Assembly (NCBI GenBank): GCA_031276175.1
Contig: JAISNP010000133.1
Span: 1 to 33,751 of the forward strand
Source of the DNA: Tannerella sp.
GTDB lineage: Bacteria > Bacteroidota > Bacteroidia > Bacteroidales > Tannerellaceae
Length of the DNA stretch: 33,751 nucleotides
Direction: 5' to 3'
Part shown: one piece after another, positions 15,333 to 24,901 of the stretch
Layout: each line of letters begins with the position of its first letter
How positions within the stretch are numbered: the stretch's first letter is position 1
Made by a program: the position numbers and the translations under genes
The notes under the pieces: model-generated
The model's input: only the letters and a program-made list of their open reading frames with translations
Database searches by the model: none
What the model was told of the DNA's origin: nothing

Positions 15333-16547
15333 TTATTGATTCATTTTTGCCTCTATTTCGGCAAATTTCTCGCCCATATCCAAATTATAGTATATGCCTC
15401 TGAGGGCAACCATATATTGCCGTTCGTCGGGATTGGTTTTATACGCTTTCTCGAAATAAGGCAACGCCTTTTTAAATAATTCTTTGGCAACGCCTTTTTC
15501 CTGATTGTAAAGCGTCGCATCCGAAATCAGATTGGCTTCGGCCAGTTTGACTACACCCTGATTGTAATATACACGTCCGATATTTGAAAGCGCTGTCGGA
15601 CTTTCCGGGGCAATTTCTACCGCTTTCAGATAACTCTCTTCGGCTTTCGTATAATCTTTTTTCGACTCGTATACACTTCCCATTGCCTGATACAAGTCCG
15701 AATTGTTCGGGTCGCGTGTAATGGCCGTATTTAAATGCTGAAGGGCTTGTTCGTCACGATTGCTGCTGATATACAAAGAGATAAGATGCAATAGATAATA
15801 ACTCGAATCGGGGAAAACTGCTAATCCTTCTTCAAGCGTTTTTTCCAAATTGACGGAATCTTGAATTTGTTCGTATTCATAGCAAAGATATTGATATACT
15901 TCGTTCTGACGATACGGCGTATCTTTTGCGCGTTTCAGATTCCTGATAGCCATTTCGCTGTCGTCCAATTGTGTCGAAGCCACTGCCAGATAGAATTGTA
16001 CAATCATATAGCTGGAATCTTTCTCCGAAATTTTTTCTCCCCGGAAAAACGGTGAATCCGAAATTTCCAGATATTGTTCAAAGAAATTGCAAGCCTTCCT
16101 GTAATCCCTTTGATCAAAATAGTATGCTCCCCCGTTCAGGTAATACACGTGATTGGCGCTTAGCGTGCCCAGAATGCTTTTTGCAAATCGGGGTTTTACT
16201 TTTCCTTTCTCATTCGGCAGCTGGTCAAGCTCGTAAGCTTTCATGAAATGAGGAAGACTGTTTGCCAGCGCTTCATACATGACAGGTTCGTTCGGTTGCT
16301 GCCCGAGAATCTGTTTCATGTTTTCGTCAGTGAATTGCTTGTCTTCAATCTTTCCGGCAACATACCACGTCTTTGCGTCATTTTTCGTTTCCGGATCTTC
16401 CAAAGCGCTTTTAATTAAGTTTCTGGCTTCATCGTAATTGGGTTTTGCTTCTTTCGAAATACGTTCTGCTGCGCTTACGTTTTTCTTCTGAGCAAAAGCC
16501 GTAACGGTTACCAAACTTAAGCCAATAAATAACAATACATTTTTCAT
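15333..16547 (-). CDS. Exported tetratricopeptide-repeat protein
   Basis: The 404-aa product has a signal peptide (M-K-N-V-L-L-F-I-G-L-S-L, cleavage after A-F-A-Q) and several TPR-type helical repeats, clearest at about residues 265-335: A-L-Q-H-L-N-T-A-I-T-R-D-P-N-N-S, then Y-T-K-A-E-E-S-Y-L-K-A-V-E-I-A-P-E-S, each with the A-x-x-x-x-P spacing. TPRs mediate protein contacts, and this one should act in the periplasm; the partner is unknown. It lies 43 bp after gyrA on the same strand and ahead of a strong terminator, so it probably shares the gyrA transcript. Confidence 0.88.
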   Translation of the reverse strand: MKNVLLFIGLSLVTVTAFAQKKNVSAAERISKEAKPNYDEARNLIKSALEDPETKNDAKTWYVAGKIEDKQFTDENMKQILGQQPNEPVMYEALANSLPHFMKAYELDQLPNEKGKVKPRFAKSILGTLSANHVYYLNGGAYYFDQRDYRKACNFFEQYLEISDSPFFRGEKISEKDSSYMIVQFYLAVASTQLDDSEMAIRNLKRAKDTPYRQNEVYQYLCYEYEQIQDSVNLEKTLEEGLAVFPDSSYYLLHLISLYISSNRDEQALQHLNTAITRDPNNSDLYQAMGSVYESKKDYTKAEESYLKAVEIAPESPTALSNIGRVYYNQGVVKLAEANLISDATLYNQEKGVAKELFKKALPYFEKAYKTNPDERQYMVALRGIYYNLDMGEKFAEIEAKMNQ

Positions 16548-16590
16548 TGTTGTTTAAAAATTTGAATTAATACTCTATTTTATTTTTTAT

Positions 16591-19131
16591 TTATGCGTTT
16601 GTTTCGTTATTTTCATCCCGGACAGTGTTTTCGTTTTCACCCGAAATCTCCTCGTCTTGTGATGTCATTTGTTCTTCTTCTTTTTCGGACATGACTTTGC
16701 ATACCGAAGCGATTTCATCGTTACGTTTCTCCAAGTTAATCAGGCGAACACCTTGCGTTGCCCGACCGATGATATGCAGGTCTGCCACTTTCATGCGTAT
16801 TGTGATGCCCGACTTGTTGATAATCATCAGGTCATTTTCATCCGTAACCGTTTTGATGCCGACAAGTTTGCCCGTTTTTTCGGTGACGTTGATGGTTTTT
16901 ACACCTTTACCTCCCCGGTTTGTGATGCGATAATCATCTATTTTGGAACGTTTTCCGTATCCCTGCTCCGAAACGACCAAAATGGATTCCTTTTCCGCAT
17001 CCTTGATGCATACCATGCCGATTATTTCGTCATCGCCACCGTCGAGTGTCATTCCGCGCACGCCTGCGGCTGTCCGTCCCATCATGCGCACTTTGCTCTC
17101 GTGGAAACGGATGGCACGCCCGTTACGGTTGGCTATCAGCACTTCGTTGTTACCGTTCGTCATGCGTACTTGTATCAGTCCGTCGTCTTCGCGTAGCGTA
17201 ATGGCATTGACACCGTTTTGGCGCGGGCGTGAATATGCCTCAAGCAGTGTTTTTTTGATAAGTCCTTTGCGCGTACAGAATAATAAATAGTGCGAATTGA
17301 TGAATGCGGTATCGTTCGTCAGGTTTTTCACTCGGATGAAAGCGTTCACGCTGTCGTCCGAGTCGATATTCAGCAGATTCTGGATGGCTCTGCCTTTGGA
17401 GTTTCTGGTGCCTTCGGGTATTTCGAACACCTTTTTCCAAAAACAACGTCCTTTAGCAGTGAAAAACAGGATAGTAGCGTGCATGGATGCAGGATAGATG
17501 TATTCAACGAAATCTTCGTCACGCGTTTCCGACCCTTTGACCCCTACTCCACCGCGGCCTTGTGCACGGAACTCGCTCAGCGGCGTACGTTTGATGTATC
17601 CCATGTGCGAGATGGTGATAATCATTTCGTCGTCGGCATAAAAATCTTCGGGATTAAGTTCTTCCGAAGCATACACAATATCCGTGCGGCGTCCATCGCC
17701 GTATTTGTTTTTGACTTCCTGTATTTCCGTCTTGATAAGTTGCATCAGGACGTCTTCATTTTCAAGTATTTCTTTCAGCCGTACAATCAGCTTTTCTATT
17801 TCGTTGTATTCGGCGTGCAATTTGCTCTGTTCGAGGCCGGTCAGTTGCCTTAAGCGCATTTCGACAATCGCCCGCGACTGTATCTCGGACAGTGCGAACC
17901 GTTCCATAAGCCGGTCTATGGCTTCCTGCGGACTATTTGATGCGCGAATAATAGCGATGACTTCGTCTATATTGTCCGATGCGATAATTAATCCCTCCAG
18001 AATGTGGGCACGTTCTTCCGCTTTCTTCAATTCAAACCGAGTACGGCGTGTGACGACGTCTTTGCGATGATTGATAAACAGCGAAATCATGTCATGGAGG
18101 TTGAGCAATTTGGGACGTCCGTTCACCAATGCGATGTTATTTACACTGAACGACGATTGCAACGAAGTGAGTTTGTAGAGTTTGTTCAGTACAACATTGG
18201 AGTTTGCATCGCGTTTCACGTCGACGACGATACGCATACCGTTCCGGTCGGATTCATCGTTCACGTTCGATATTCCGTCCAGACGTTTTTCGTTCACCAA
18301 ATCGGCAATATTTTTAATCAATTCCGCTTTGTTCACCATATACGGGATTTCGGAGATGACGATTTTTTCGTGCGTACTGTCCGTTTCAATTTCGGCCTTA
18401 CCCCGTATTATGATGCGCCCCTTGCCTGTTTCGAAAGCTTCTTTCACTCCTGCGTAACCGTAAATGGTAGCGCCGGTCGGAAAATCGGGCGCTTTGACAT
18501 GTTGCATGAGTTCGTCGATGCCGATTTGTCCTTTGGCATCAATATAAGCTACACACGCATCCGCTACTTCGCCAATATTATGGGGCGGCATATTGGTGGC
18601 CATTCCCACGGCAATACCAGAAGCGCCGTTTATCAGCAGATTGGGGAGACGTGTCGGCAGAACCGTCGGCTCTTTCAGCGTATCGTCGAAATTGAATTGA
18701 AACTCTACGGTATCCTTGTCGATGTCCTGTAACATTTCTTCGGCCATCCGGCTCAGGCGTGCTTCGGTGTAACGCATGGCTGCGGGACTGTCTCCGTCTA
18801 CCGAACCGAAGTTACCCTGTCCGTCAACCAGCGGATAGCGAAGCGACCACGTTTGTGCCATGCGCACCATAGCGCCGTAGACCGACGAATCGCCGTGCGG
18901 ATGATATTTACCCAATACTTCTCCCACGATTCTGGCTGATTTCTTATATGGCTTATCGGATGTATTTCCCAATTCGTTCATCCCGTACAACACGCGACGG
19001 TGCACCGGTTTAAATCCGTCCCTGACATCAGGAAGTGCACGTGAAACAATAACCGACATCGAATAGTCGATATATGCCGATTTCATTACCTCATCAATGT
19101 TGACCGGGATAATTCTATCTTGTTCTGTCAT
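16591..19131 (-). CDS. gyrA: DNA gyrase subunit A
   Basis: GyrA cuts and religates DNA in the supercoiling gyrase complex. The 846-aa product has the full family layout: the N-terminal winged-helix/tower domain with catalytic Tyr121 (A-A-M-R-Y-T-E-A-R), then the C-terminal beta-pinwheel with a GyrA-box-like N-R-G-G-K-G, which separates it from ParC. The last 35 residues are acidic (E-K-E-E-E-Q, then D-E-E-I-S-G-E). In the quinolone-resistance region the sequence is [11 protein letters not shown]: the Ser83 equivalent is Ser82, but the Asp87 equivalent is Gly86 (codon GGC at 18874-18876). A promoter-like ATTG-N19-TACATTAG lies upstream. Confidence 0.98.
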   Translation of the reverse strand: MTEQDRIIPVNIDEVMKSAYIDYSMSVIVSRALPDVRDGFKPVHRRVLYGMNELGNTSDKPYKKSARIVGEVLGKYHPHGDSSVYGAMVRMAQTWSLRYPLVDGQGNFGSVDGDSPAAMRYTEARLSRMAEEMLQDIDKDTVEFQFNFDDTLKEPTVLPTRLPNLLINGASGIAVGMATNMPPHNIGEVADACVAYIDAKGQIGIDELMQHVKAPDFPTGATIYGYAGVKEAFETGKGRIIIRGKAEIETDSTHEKIVISEIPYMVNKAELIKNIADLVNEKRLDGISNVNDESDRNGMRIVVDVKRDANSNVVLNKLYKLTSLQSSFSVNNIALVNGRPKLLNLHDMISLFINHRKDVVTRRTRFELKKAEERAHILEGLIIASDNIDEVIAIIRASNSPQEAIDRLMERFALSEIQSRAIVEMRLRQLTGLEQSKLHAEYNEIEKLIVRLKEILENEDVLMQLIKTEIQEVKNKYGDGRRTDIVYASEELNPEDFYADDEMIITISHMGYIKRTPLSEFRAQGRGGVGVKGSETRDEDFVEYIYPASMHATILFFTAKGRCFWKKVFEIPEGTRNSKGRAIQNLLNIDSDDSVNAFIRVKNLTNDTAFINSHYLLFCTRKGLIKKTLLEAYSRPRQNGVNAITLREDDGLIQVRMTNGNNEVLIANRNGRAIRFHESKVRMMGRTAAGVRGMTLDGGDDEIIGMVCIKDAEKESILVVSEQGYGKRSKIDDYRITNRGGKGVKTINVTEKTGKLVGIKTVTDENDLMIINKSGITIRMKVADLHIIGRATQGVRLINLEKRNDEIASVCKVMSEKEEEQMTSQDEEISGENENTVRDENNETNA

Positions 19132-19179
19132 TTAGCTATATATTATTATTTCCTGTTTTTCCGTTTTTGAAAAAACATG

Positions 19180-19210
19180 CTAATGTACGGCTTTTTCATT
19201 TCATGGCAAT
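19180..19210 (-). promoter_or_regulatory. Predicted promoter for gyrA
   Basis: On the minus strand ATTG (19210-19207), 19 bp, then TACATTAG (19187-19180). Each box differs from the TTTG and TAnnTTTG consensus by one base. It is 49 bp before the ATG. Confidence 0.5.
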
Positions 19211-19356
19211 AATGTTTGCGAGAAAAAATGTAAAATATATCGAACAAAATTCTATCGCTTTCGCAAGCAGAGAAAATGCGGAATATGTAATACCTTAGGT
19301 ATTAATAGCATATTTAATATTTTGATTTTTTTTCGTATTCTTATGCCGGAATACTC

Positions 19357-19387
19357 TTTAAGCATCCGAATAAAACGATTATTTTTG
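19357..19387 (+). promoter_or_regulatory. Predicted promoter for the DUF3298-rsmG-MBL-gcvP operon
   Basis: TTTA (19357-19360), exactly 19 bp, then TATTTTTG (19380-19387), a near-perfect Bacteroidota promoter. The start site would be near 19393, about 20 nt before the ATG at 19415. This also argues against using upstream in-frame TTG codons as starts. Confidence 0.7.
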
Positions 19388-19414
19388 CACCGTAACTCTA
19401 AATATTTTAATGTA

Positions 19415-20269
19415 ATGAAACTTGTGTTGTTATTATTGAGAAGCGCCCTTTTATGCAATATAATATTACAACTTGTCTGTTGTAACGCCGGTTCGGGGCA
19501 ACCGGCAAAGAACGGTATTGCGTTCGACTCTCTTTCCGTCGACAAATCATATTATATTAATGATATAGAAACCAATCCGGGATGTTCGTTGCAAATCAGA
19601 TTCGTATATCCGGTCGTTGTTGAGAACAACGAAATACAGAAAAAACTGCAACAGCAGTTTATCGTATCGTTTTTCAATGACGTCGATCGTACGCTGTCGC
19701 CGGCCGAAGCCGCTGCCTGGTATGTCGAAAACTATATCAATGTGTTTAAAAGTGAAGAAAAAGAATATCAGGCGGAAGTTGAAAATCTCGGCGTCCATCC
19801 GGATGAAGTATGGTTTACGTACGAATTGATCAAGAGCAATGAAGTTGTTTACAATCAAGACGGTTTGCTGAGTTTTGTTGTCCAAACGTCATCTTATACG
19901 GGAGGCGCGCACGGTGCGCACAGTGTCGAAAACTACGTGCTGGACGTCAAAACGGGACAGTATATTTCGGAAAACGAAATCTTTGTCGACAAGTATAAAG
20001 AGGAACTGTCCCACTTGCTGGTCGATGAAATCGTCAGGATGAATGAAGTAAAAGATGCTCGCGACTTGGAAACAATCGGATTCTTTGACGTCAACGAGAT
20101 TGTCCCGAACAATAATTTTTATGCGGACGAGACAGGCATCACCTATACATTTAATGAATATGAGATTGCCGCTTATGTCGTAGGCGCCGTTTCGGTGCAC
20201 CTTCCGTATGATAAAATCCGTCATATTCTTCGTCGCGAGGGGCCGCTTGCACACGTTGCGTTCAGGTAA
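19415..20269 (+). CDS. DUF3298 domain-containing exported protein
   Basis: From the ATG at 19415 the product is 284 aa. It begins with a hydrophobic leader (M-K-L-V-L-L-L-L-R-S-A) running to L-V-C-C-N-A-G-S-G, which suggests a lipoprotein signal, although the lipobox is not canonical. The body fits DUF4163/DUF3298: S-Y-T-G-G-A-H-G-A-H-S-V in the centre and a C-terminal Y-T-F-N-E-Y-E-I-A-A-Y with V-S-V-H-L-P-Y. Relatives include the extracellular part of RsiV-like anti-sigma factors, but no sigma factor is present here. Its function is unknown. It leads an operon, ending 3 bp before rsmG. Confidence 0.88.
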   Translation: MKLVLLLLRSALLCNIILQLVCCNAGSGQPAKNGIAFDSLSVDKSYYINDIETNPGCSLQIRFVYPVVVENNEIQKKLQQQFIVSFFNDVDRTLSPAEAAAWYVENYINVFKSEEKEYQAEVENLGVHPDEVWFTYELIKSNEVVYNQDGLLSFVVQTSSYTGGAHGAHSVENYVLDVKTGQYISENEIFVDKYKEELSHLLVDEIVRMNEVKDARDLETIGFFDVNEIVPNNNFYADETGITYTFNEYEIAAYVVGAVSVHLPYDKIRHILRREGPLAHVAFR

Positions 20270-20272
20270 GGG

Positions 20273-20905
20273 ATGATAATTGGCGTGGAAGTAATACGGC
20301 ATTATTATCCGGCATTAAGTGAAAGGCAAATCAGGCAATTTACCCTGCTCAATGAATTGTATTCGGACTGGAATGCAAAAATCAACGTGATATCGCGTAA
20401 AGACATTGAGAATTTATACGTACATCACGTGCTGCATTCGTTGGGCATAGAAAAAATGATTCGCTTCAAGGCCGATACTTCGGTGATGGACGTCGGGACG
20501 GGAGGCGGATTTCCTGGTATTCCTCTGGCGATTCTGTTTCCCGAAGTATCGTTTTATCTGATAGACAGTGTTGGAAAGAAAATCAAGGTAGCTCAGGCTG
20601 TGGCGGACGCCGCAGGTTTGACGAACGTCGCCACACGCCATTGCCGTGTCGAGGAAGAAAAGGGAAAATTCGATTTCATCGTCAGTCGTGCCGTCATGCC
20701 TTTGCCGCAACTGGTGGCACGGGTAAAAAAAAATGTCCGCCGGGAACAATGCAATGCGTTGCCGAACGGACTGATTTGCCTGAAAGGCGGCGACTTGCAG
20801 AGCGAAATTGCCCCTTTCCGCAGCCAAGCGCTTGATGTTGATTTATCCGACTATTTCAAAGAACCGTTTTTTGATACAAAAAAAGTAATATATATACCTT
20901 TATAA
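20273..20905 (+). CDS. rsmG: 16S rRNA (guanine527-N7)-methyltransferase RsmG
   Basis: RsmG (GidB) methylates G527 of 16S rRNA using S-adenosylmethionine. The 210-aa product carries the SAM-binding motif M-D-V-G-T-G-G-G-F-P-G-I-P and the family motifs W-N-A-K-I-N-V-I-S-R-K-D and F-D-F-I-V-S-R-A-V. Loss of RsmG gives low-level streptomycin resistance in other bacteria. It starts 3 bp after the DUF3298 stop and ends 3 bp before the next start, so it is read within this operon. Confidence 0.96.
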   Translation: MIIGVEVIRHYYPALSERQIRQFTLLNELYSDWNAKINVISRKDIENLYVHHVLHSLGIEKMIRFKADTSVMDVGTGGGFPGIPLAILFPEVSFYLIDSVGKKIKVAQAVADAAGLTNVATRHCRVEEEKGKFDFIVSRAVMPLPQLVARVKKNVRREQCNALPNGLICLKGGDLQSEIAPFRSQALDVDLSDYFKEPFFDTKKVIYIPL

Positions 20906-20908
20906 TTT

Positions 20909-21559
20909 ATGATTACTGTCAAAACGTTTATATTTAATCCGTTTGAAGAAAATGCCTACTTGCTTTACGATGAAACAAAAGAAGCGATACTTGTCGACTG
21001 CGGTTGCATGACCACGGCGGAAGAGAAAGCGCTGTCGGAGTTTATTTCGCATAACGGGCTTGAATTGAAACGCTTATTGTGTACGCATCTGCATTTTGAT
21101 CATGTGATAGGGAACACGTTCGCCTGCAAAAAATATGGCGTCAAACCCGAAGCGCATCAAAAAGATGTCGAAGCCATTCCTTCTATAAAAGAGCAGCTCA
21201 AGTTATTTAAGACACGTCTTGCCGTGCAGGAAACATCGGCAGGAAAGTTTATCGTCGGGAACGAATCCATCCGCTTCGGTGAATCCGAGTTGATTTCGCT
21301 GCTCGTTCCGGGACATTCGCCCGGCAGCCTTGCGTTTTACAGCAGGAAAGACGGATTCATCATTGTCGGCGATACCCTGTTCAGAGAAAGTATCGGGCGG
21401 ACGGACTTGTGGGGAGGCAATTTCGACTTGCTGATAGCCGTCATACGCGACAAGATCCTGTCGCTGCCCGACGAAACCATCATCTATCCGGGACACGGGC
21501 CGTCTACCACGGTAATCCATGAGAGAATCAACAATCCTTTTTTAACAAATAACTACTGA
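20909..21559 (+). CDS. MBL-fold metallo-hydrolase (glyoxalase II-like)
   Basis: The 216-aa product has the metallo-beta-lactamase metal motif T-H-L-H-F-D-H (H60, H62, D64, H65), a later V-P-G-H-S-P-G-S-L and V-G-D-T-L-F, and the final Y-P-G-H-G-P-S-T-T histidine. This matches the short YcbL/GloB2-like hydrolases that cleave thioesters such as S-lactoylglutathione, but the substrate cannot be read from the sequence. It has no signal peptide. It lies 3 bp after rsmG and 6 bp before gcvP. Confidence 0.92.
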   Translation: MITVKTFIFNPFEENAYLLYDETKEAILVDCGCMTTAEEKALSEFISHNGLELKRLLCTHLHFDHVIGNTFACKKYGVKPEAHQKDVEAIPSIKEQLKLFKTRLAVQETSAGKFIVGNESIRFGESELISLLVPGHSPGSLAFYSRKDGFIIVGDTLFRESIGRTDLWGGNFDLLIAVIRDKILSLPDETIIYPGHGPSTTVIHERINNPFLTNNY

Positions 21560-21565
21560 ATTTTT

Positions 21566-24421
21566 ATGGATACGAACAGATTTGCCGATCGCCATATCGG
21601 CATTGCATCCGAAGATATGCCTTCGATGCTTGACGTGATCGGAGTATCGTCCGTCGACGAACTGATAAGACAGACGATTCCTTCGGACATACGCCTGAAA
21701 AAAGCGCTCGACTTGCCGGAACCGATGACCGAACGGGAATTTGCCGAACACGTGGCCGAACTGGCATCGAAAAATAAAGTGTTTACGTCATACATAGGTA
21801 TGGGCTGGTACGACACCGTTTGCCCGCCTCCCGTCCTGCGCAACGTATTCGAAAATCCAGTCTGGTATACGTCCTACACGCCCTATCAGGCGGAAGTTTC
21901 GCAGGGAAGGCTGGAGGCGCTGTTTAATTTCCAAACGGTTATATGTGAGCTTACGGGTATGCCGCTTGCCAACTGCTCTCTGCTCGACGAAGCGACGGCG
22001 GCGGCCGAAGCCGTAACGATGTTTTTCGCCACACGCAGCCGCGAACAGGTCAAAGCCGGCGCCAACGTCCTTTTTGTGGACGAGAACGTGTTTCGGTCTA
22101 CTCTGGCTGTTATTCTCACGCGCATGATTCCGCAGGGTATCGAGGTGGTAGTAGACGATTTCCGCCGTTATGCCTTCTCCGACAAAGTGTTCGGCGCGGT
22201 AGTCCAGTATCCCGACGGCAACGGCGAAGTGGTAGACTACGGGTCGTTTGTGTCCGAAGCGCACAGTCGCGGCATACGGGTAGCCGTAGCAGCCGATTTG
22301 ATGAGTCTGGCGCTGTTGACGCCTCCGGGCGAATGGGGCGCAGACGTCGTTTTCGGCAGCAGCCAGCGGTTCGGTATTCCCATGTTCTACGGCGGTCCTG
22401 CGGCGGCATATTTTGCCGTAAGGGATGAATACAAGCGCAATATCCCCGGACGCATCATCGGCCTTTCCGTCGATGCTTACGGCCGGCCGGCATACCGCCT
22501 GGCGTTGCAAACCCGCGAACAGCATATCAAGCGCGAAAAGGCGACTTCCAACATTTGCACGGCGCAGGCGCTGCTTGCTTCGATGGCCGGATTTTATGCT
22601 GTTTATCACGGGCCGGACGGACTGCGCCGGATCGCAAACCGGATTCATGCCCAGGCCGGATTTCTGGCTTGCGAACTCGAAAAGTTCGGATACAGGCAAT
22701 TAAACGGCAACTATTTCGATACGCTCCGAATCGGGCTTCCGGTGCACGTATCTGTCGAAGCCTTACGCGAAATCGCACTGGAATGTGGCGTAAACCTGCG
22801 CTATTTCGACTGCGGACAAATCGGCATCAGCATTGACGAAACGACGCAAGCTACCGATGTCGGCACGTTGCTGTATATTTTTTCGGGCGCGGCCGGCATG
22901 GATTATCTGCTGAAGGATAACATTCCGCAACAGACGTATTTCGATGCGAAGTTTGCACGCACGTCCGGGTTTATGCGGCAGGAAATATTCAACAAATATC
23001 ACACGGAGACGGAACTGATGCGTTACATCAAGCGGCTGGAGCGCAAGGATATTTCGCTGGCGCACTCAATGATTTCGCTCGGCTCGTGCACCATGAAGCT
23101 CAATGCGGCGTCCGAGATGCTTCCGTTAAGCCGCCCCGAATTTCAGAATATTCACCCCTATGCGCCTGCCGACCAGACGGCCGGATATGCGGAAATGATT
23201 GAAAACCTGTCGGCCTTTCTGCTTGAAATTACGGGACTGAAGGGTATCAGCCTGCAACCCAATTCGGGTGCGGCAGGCGAATATGCCGGCCTGCGCATCA
23301 TCCGTTCATACCTCGAAAGCATCGGGCAGGGGCATCGCCACATCGTTTTGCTGCCTGCGTCGGCACACGGCACAAATCCGGCAAGCGCCATTCAGTGCGG
23401 CTACACGACCGTCACCGTCTGTTGCGATGAAAAGGGCAATATCGACCTCGCCGATTTCCGCCGGAAGGCAGAAGCGCACAGGGAAAACCTCGCCGCGAGC
23501 ATGATTACCTATCCTTCTACGCACGGCATTTTCGAGGCCGGCATCAGGGAGATGGCCGACATCGTACATGCCTGCGGCGGACAACTGTATATGGACGGTG
23601 CAAACATGAATGCGCAGGTCGGCCTGACCAGTCCCGGCGCTGTCGGGGCGGACGTGTGCCACCTGAATCTGCACAAGACGTTTGCCTCGCCCCACGGCGG
23701 CGGCGGGCCGGGAGTCGGGCCTGTCTGCGTGGCGGCTCACCTGGCGCCCTTCCTGCCCTCGCACCCCCTGTTTGGCGACGCCGGCAACGCCGTGGCCGCT
23801 GCGCCGTACGGCAGCGCCGGCATCCTGCCCATCACATACGCATACATCCGCATGATGGGCGCCGAGGGACTGACCGACGCTACGAAAATCGCCATACTGA
23901 ACGCCAACTATCTGGCGGCCGGACTGGGCGACGCATACGGCGTGGTGTACACGGGCAGCCACGGACGTGTCGGGCACGAACTGATTCTGGAATGTCGCAC
24001 GTTTAAGGAAAAATCGGGCGTCGACGAAAACGATATTGCCAAACGACTGATAGACTTCGGCTATCACGCCCCTACCCTTTCATTTCCCGTGCACGGCACG
24101 CTGATGATCGAGCCGACCGAAAGCGAAAGCAAAGCGGAACTGGATCGTTTTATCGAAGTAATGAAGTGCATCCGGCAGGAAATAGCGGAAATAGAAGAAG
24201 GCGCAGCCTCGAAAGACGACAATGTGCTCAAAAATGCGCCGCATCCCGAATACGTCGTTACGGCCGACGAATGGACGCATCCGTATTCGCGCGCCAAAGC
24301 GGCATTTCCGCTGGAATGGCTGCACGACGGCAAGTTCTGGGTCAACGTCGCCCGCGTAAACAATGCCTACGGCGACAGAAATCTGGTCGCCTCCGCATGT
24401 GCAGCCTGCGAAATCTCATGA
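21566..24421 (+). CDS. gcvP: Glycine dehydrogenase (P protein of the glycine cleavage system), single chain
   Basis: GcvP decarboxylates glycine and transfers the aminomethyl group to the lipoyl arm of GcvH. At 951 aa it is the fused type with two homologous halves, not the split GcvPA/GcvPB. The N-terminus D-R-H-I-G is typical. The pyridoxal-phosphate lysine is K704 in N-L-H-K-T-F-A-S-P-H-G-G-G-G-P-G. The C-terminus has F-W-V-N-V-A-R-V-N-N-A-Y-G-D-R-N-L. gcvT and gcvH are not in the window. It is the last gene of the operon; I see no convincing intrinsic terminator after it. Confidence 0.98.
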   Translation: MDTNRFADRHIGIASEDMPSMLDVIGVSSVDELIRQTIPSDIRLKKALDLPEPMTEREFAEHVAELASKNKVFTSYIGMGWYDTVCPPPVLRNVFENPVWYTSYTPYQAEVSQGRLEALFNFQTVICELTGMPLANCSLLDEATAAAEAVTMFFATRSREQVKAGANVLFVDENVFRSTLAVILTRMIPQGIEVVVDDFRRYAFSDKVFGAVVQYPDGNGEVVDYGSFVSEAHSRGIRVAVAADLMSLALLTPPGEWGADVVFGSSQRFGIPMFYGGPAAAYFAVRDEYKRNIPGRIIGLSVDAYGRPAYRLALQTREQHIKREKATSNICTAQALLASMAGFYAVYHGPDGLRRIANRIHAQAGFLACELEKFGYRQLNGNYFDTLRIGLPVHVSVEALREIALECGVNLRYFDCGQIGISIDETTQATDVGTLLYIFSGAAGMDYLLKDNIPQQTYFDAKFARTSGFMRQEIFNKYHTETELMRYIKRLERKDISLAHSMISLGSCTMKLNAASEMLPLSRPEFQNIHPYAPADQTAGYAEMIENLSAFLLEITGLKGISLQPNSGAAGEYAGLRIIRSYLESIGQGHRHIVLLPASAHGTNPASAIQCGYTTVTVCCDEKGNIDLADFRRKAEAHRENLAASMITYPSTHGIFEAGIREMADIVHACGGQLYMDGANMNAQVGLTSPGAVGADVCHLNLHKTFASPHGGGGPGVGPVCVAAHLAPFLPSHPLFGDAGNAVAAAPYGSAGILPITYAYIRMMGAEGLTDATKIAILNANYLAAGLGDAYGVVYTGSHGRVGHELILECRTFKEKSGVDENDIAKRLIDFGYHAPTLSFPVHGTLMIEPTESESKAELDRFIEVMKCIRQEIAEIEEGAASKDDNVLKNAPHPEYVVTADEWTHPYSRAKAAFPLEWLHDGKFWVNVARVNNAYGDRNLVASACAACEIS

Positions 24422-24541
24422 TGCGAATAATCTCCGCATAATCACTTCCCTGCATACCGACATCTGCGAAAATACGTCCGACCGGCATCATCGGCGTACT
24501 TTCGAAACATCCTCGCGGCGCGCCGAACCTTGATTCACCTC

Positions 24542-24751
24542 AACCAAGGTTTCGGCGACGCCAACCAACCTTTTGTTCACGCCAACCAATGTTTCGTTCA
24601 CGCCAACCAAACCTTTGTTCACGCCAACCAATGTTTCGTTCACGCCAACCAAACCTTTGTTCACGCCAACCAAACCTTCGTTCACGCCAACCAAACCTTT
24701 GTTCACGCCAACCAATGTTTCGTTGGCGCCAACCAAAGTTCGGTTGGAATG
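24542..24751 (+). repeat. 21-bp minisatellite, 10 units (plus-strand heptad N-Q-T-F-V-H-A)
   Basis: Ten consecutive 21-bp units run from 24542 to 24751. The conserved core is GTTCACGCCAACCAA, followed by a 6-bp variable part, mostly ACCTTT or TGTTTC. The first and last two units are degenerate. Open frames exist on both strands because the unit has no stops in several frames; the only one with an ATG starts on the minus strand at 24761, and none is supported as a gene. On the minus strand one frame reads V-N-E-T-L-V-G or V-N-K-G-L-V-G. The array lies between gcvP and the esterase gene. Confidence 0.92.
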
Positions 24752-24766
24752 TGCAAGGCATGAAAG

Positions 24767-24827
24767 GACGGCGAATATCTCGCGGAAGACCGCGAAAGCT
24801 TCGCGAAGGATGCGACTATCTGAAATA
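24767..24827 (+). repeat. Conserved tail of minisatellite element, copy 2
   Basis: This segment matches the minus-strand segment at 5418-5358 at 49 of 61 positions. It encodes two degenerate heptads of the other array's type (D-G-E-Y-L-A-E and D-R-E-S-F-A-K), then D-A-T-I and a TGA, ending in GAAATA. Similarity continues (CCCCTT, CAC, CATTTT) to the -33 box of the next promoter. Confidence 0.8.
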
Positions 24828-24847
24828 TCCCCTTTTCACAATACATT

Positions 24848-24879
24848 TTTGCATGATGGAAAAAAAACGATTACCTTCG
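24848..24879 (+). promoter_or_regulatory. Predicted promoter for the esterase-GNAT operon
   Basis: TTTG (24848-24851), 20 bp, then TACCTTCG (24872-24879), matching TAnnTTTG in all but one base. The predicted start is close to 24885, with the ATG at 24902. The -33 box joins directly onto the conserved tail segment. Confidence 0.65.
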
Positions 24880-24901
24880 TCGAACAAAATACGGATTGAA
24901 A

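Noticed and set aside
17240-17446. Small minus-strand frame inside gyrA
   Set aside because: It is an alternative frame of a well-conserved gene and has no features of its own.
24542-24751. CRISPR array at the second minisatellite
   Set aside because: The conserved 15-bp core is separated by only 6 bp of recurring variants, not by unique spacers.
24488-24763. Open frames on both strands of the second minisatellite as real genes
   Set aside because: The repeat unit lacks stops in several frames, most frames start on TTG, and none has a promoter or coupling signal. I list it only as a repeat.
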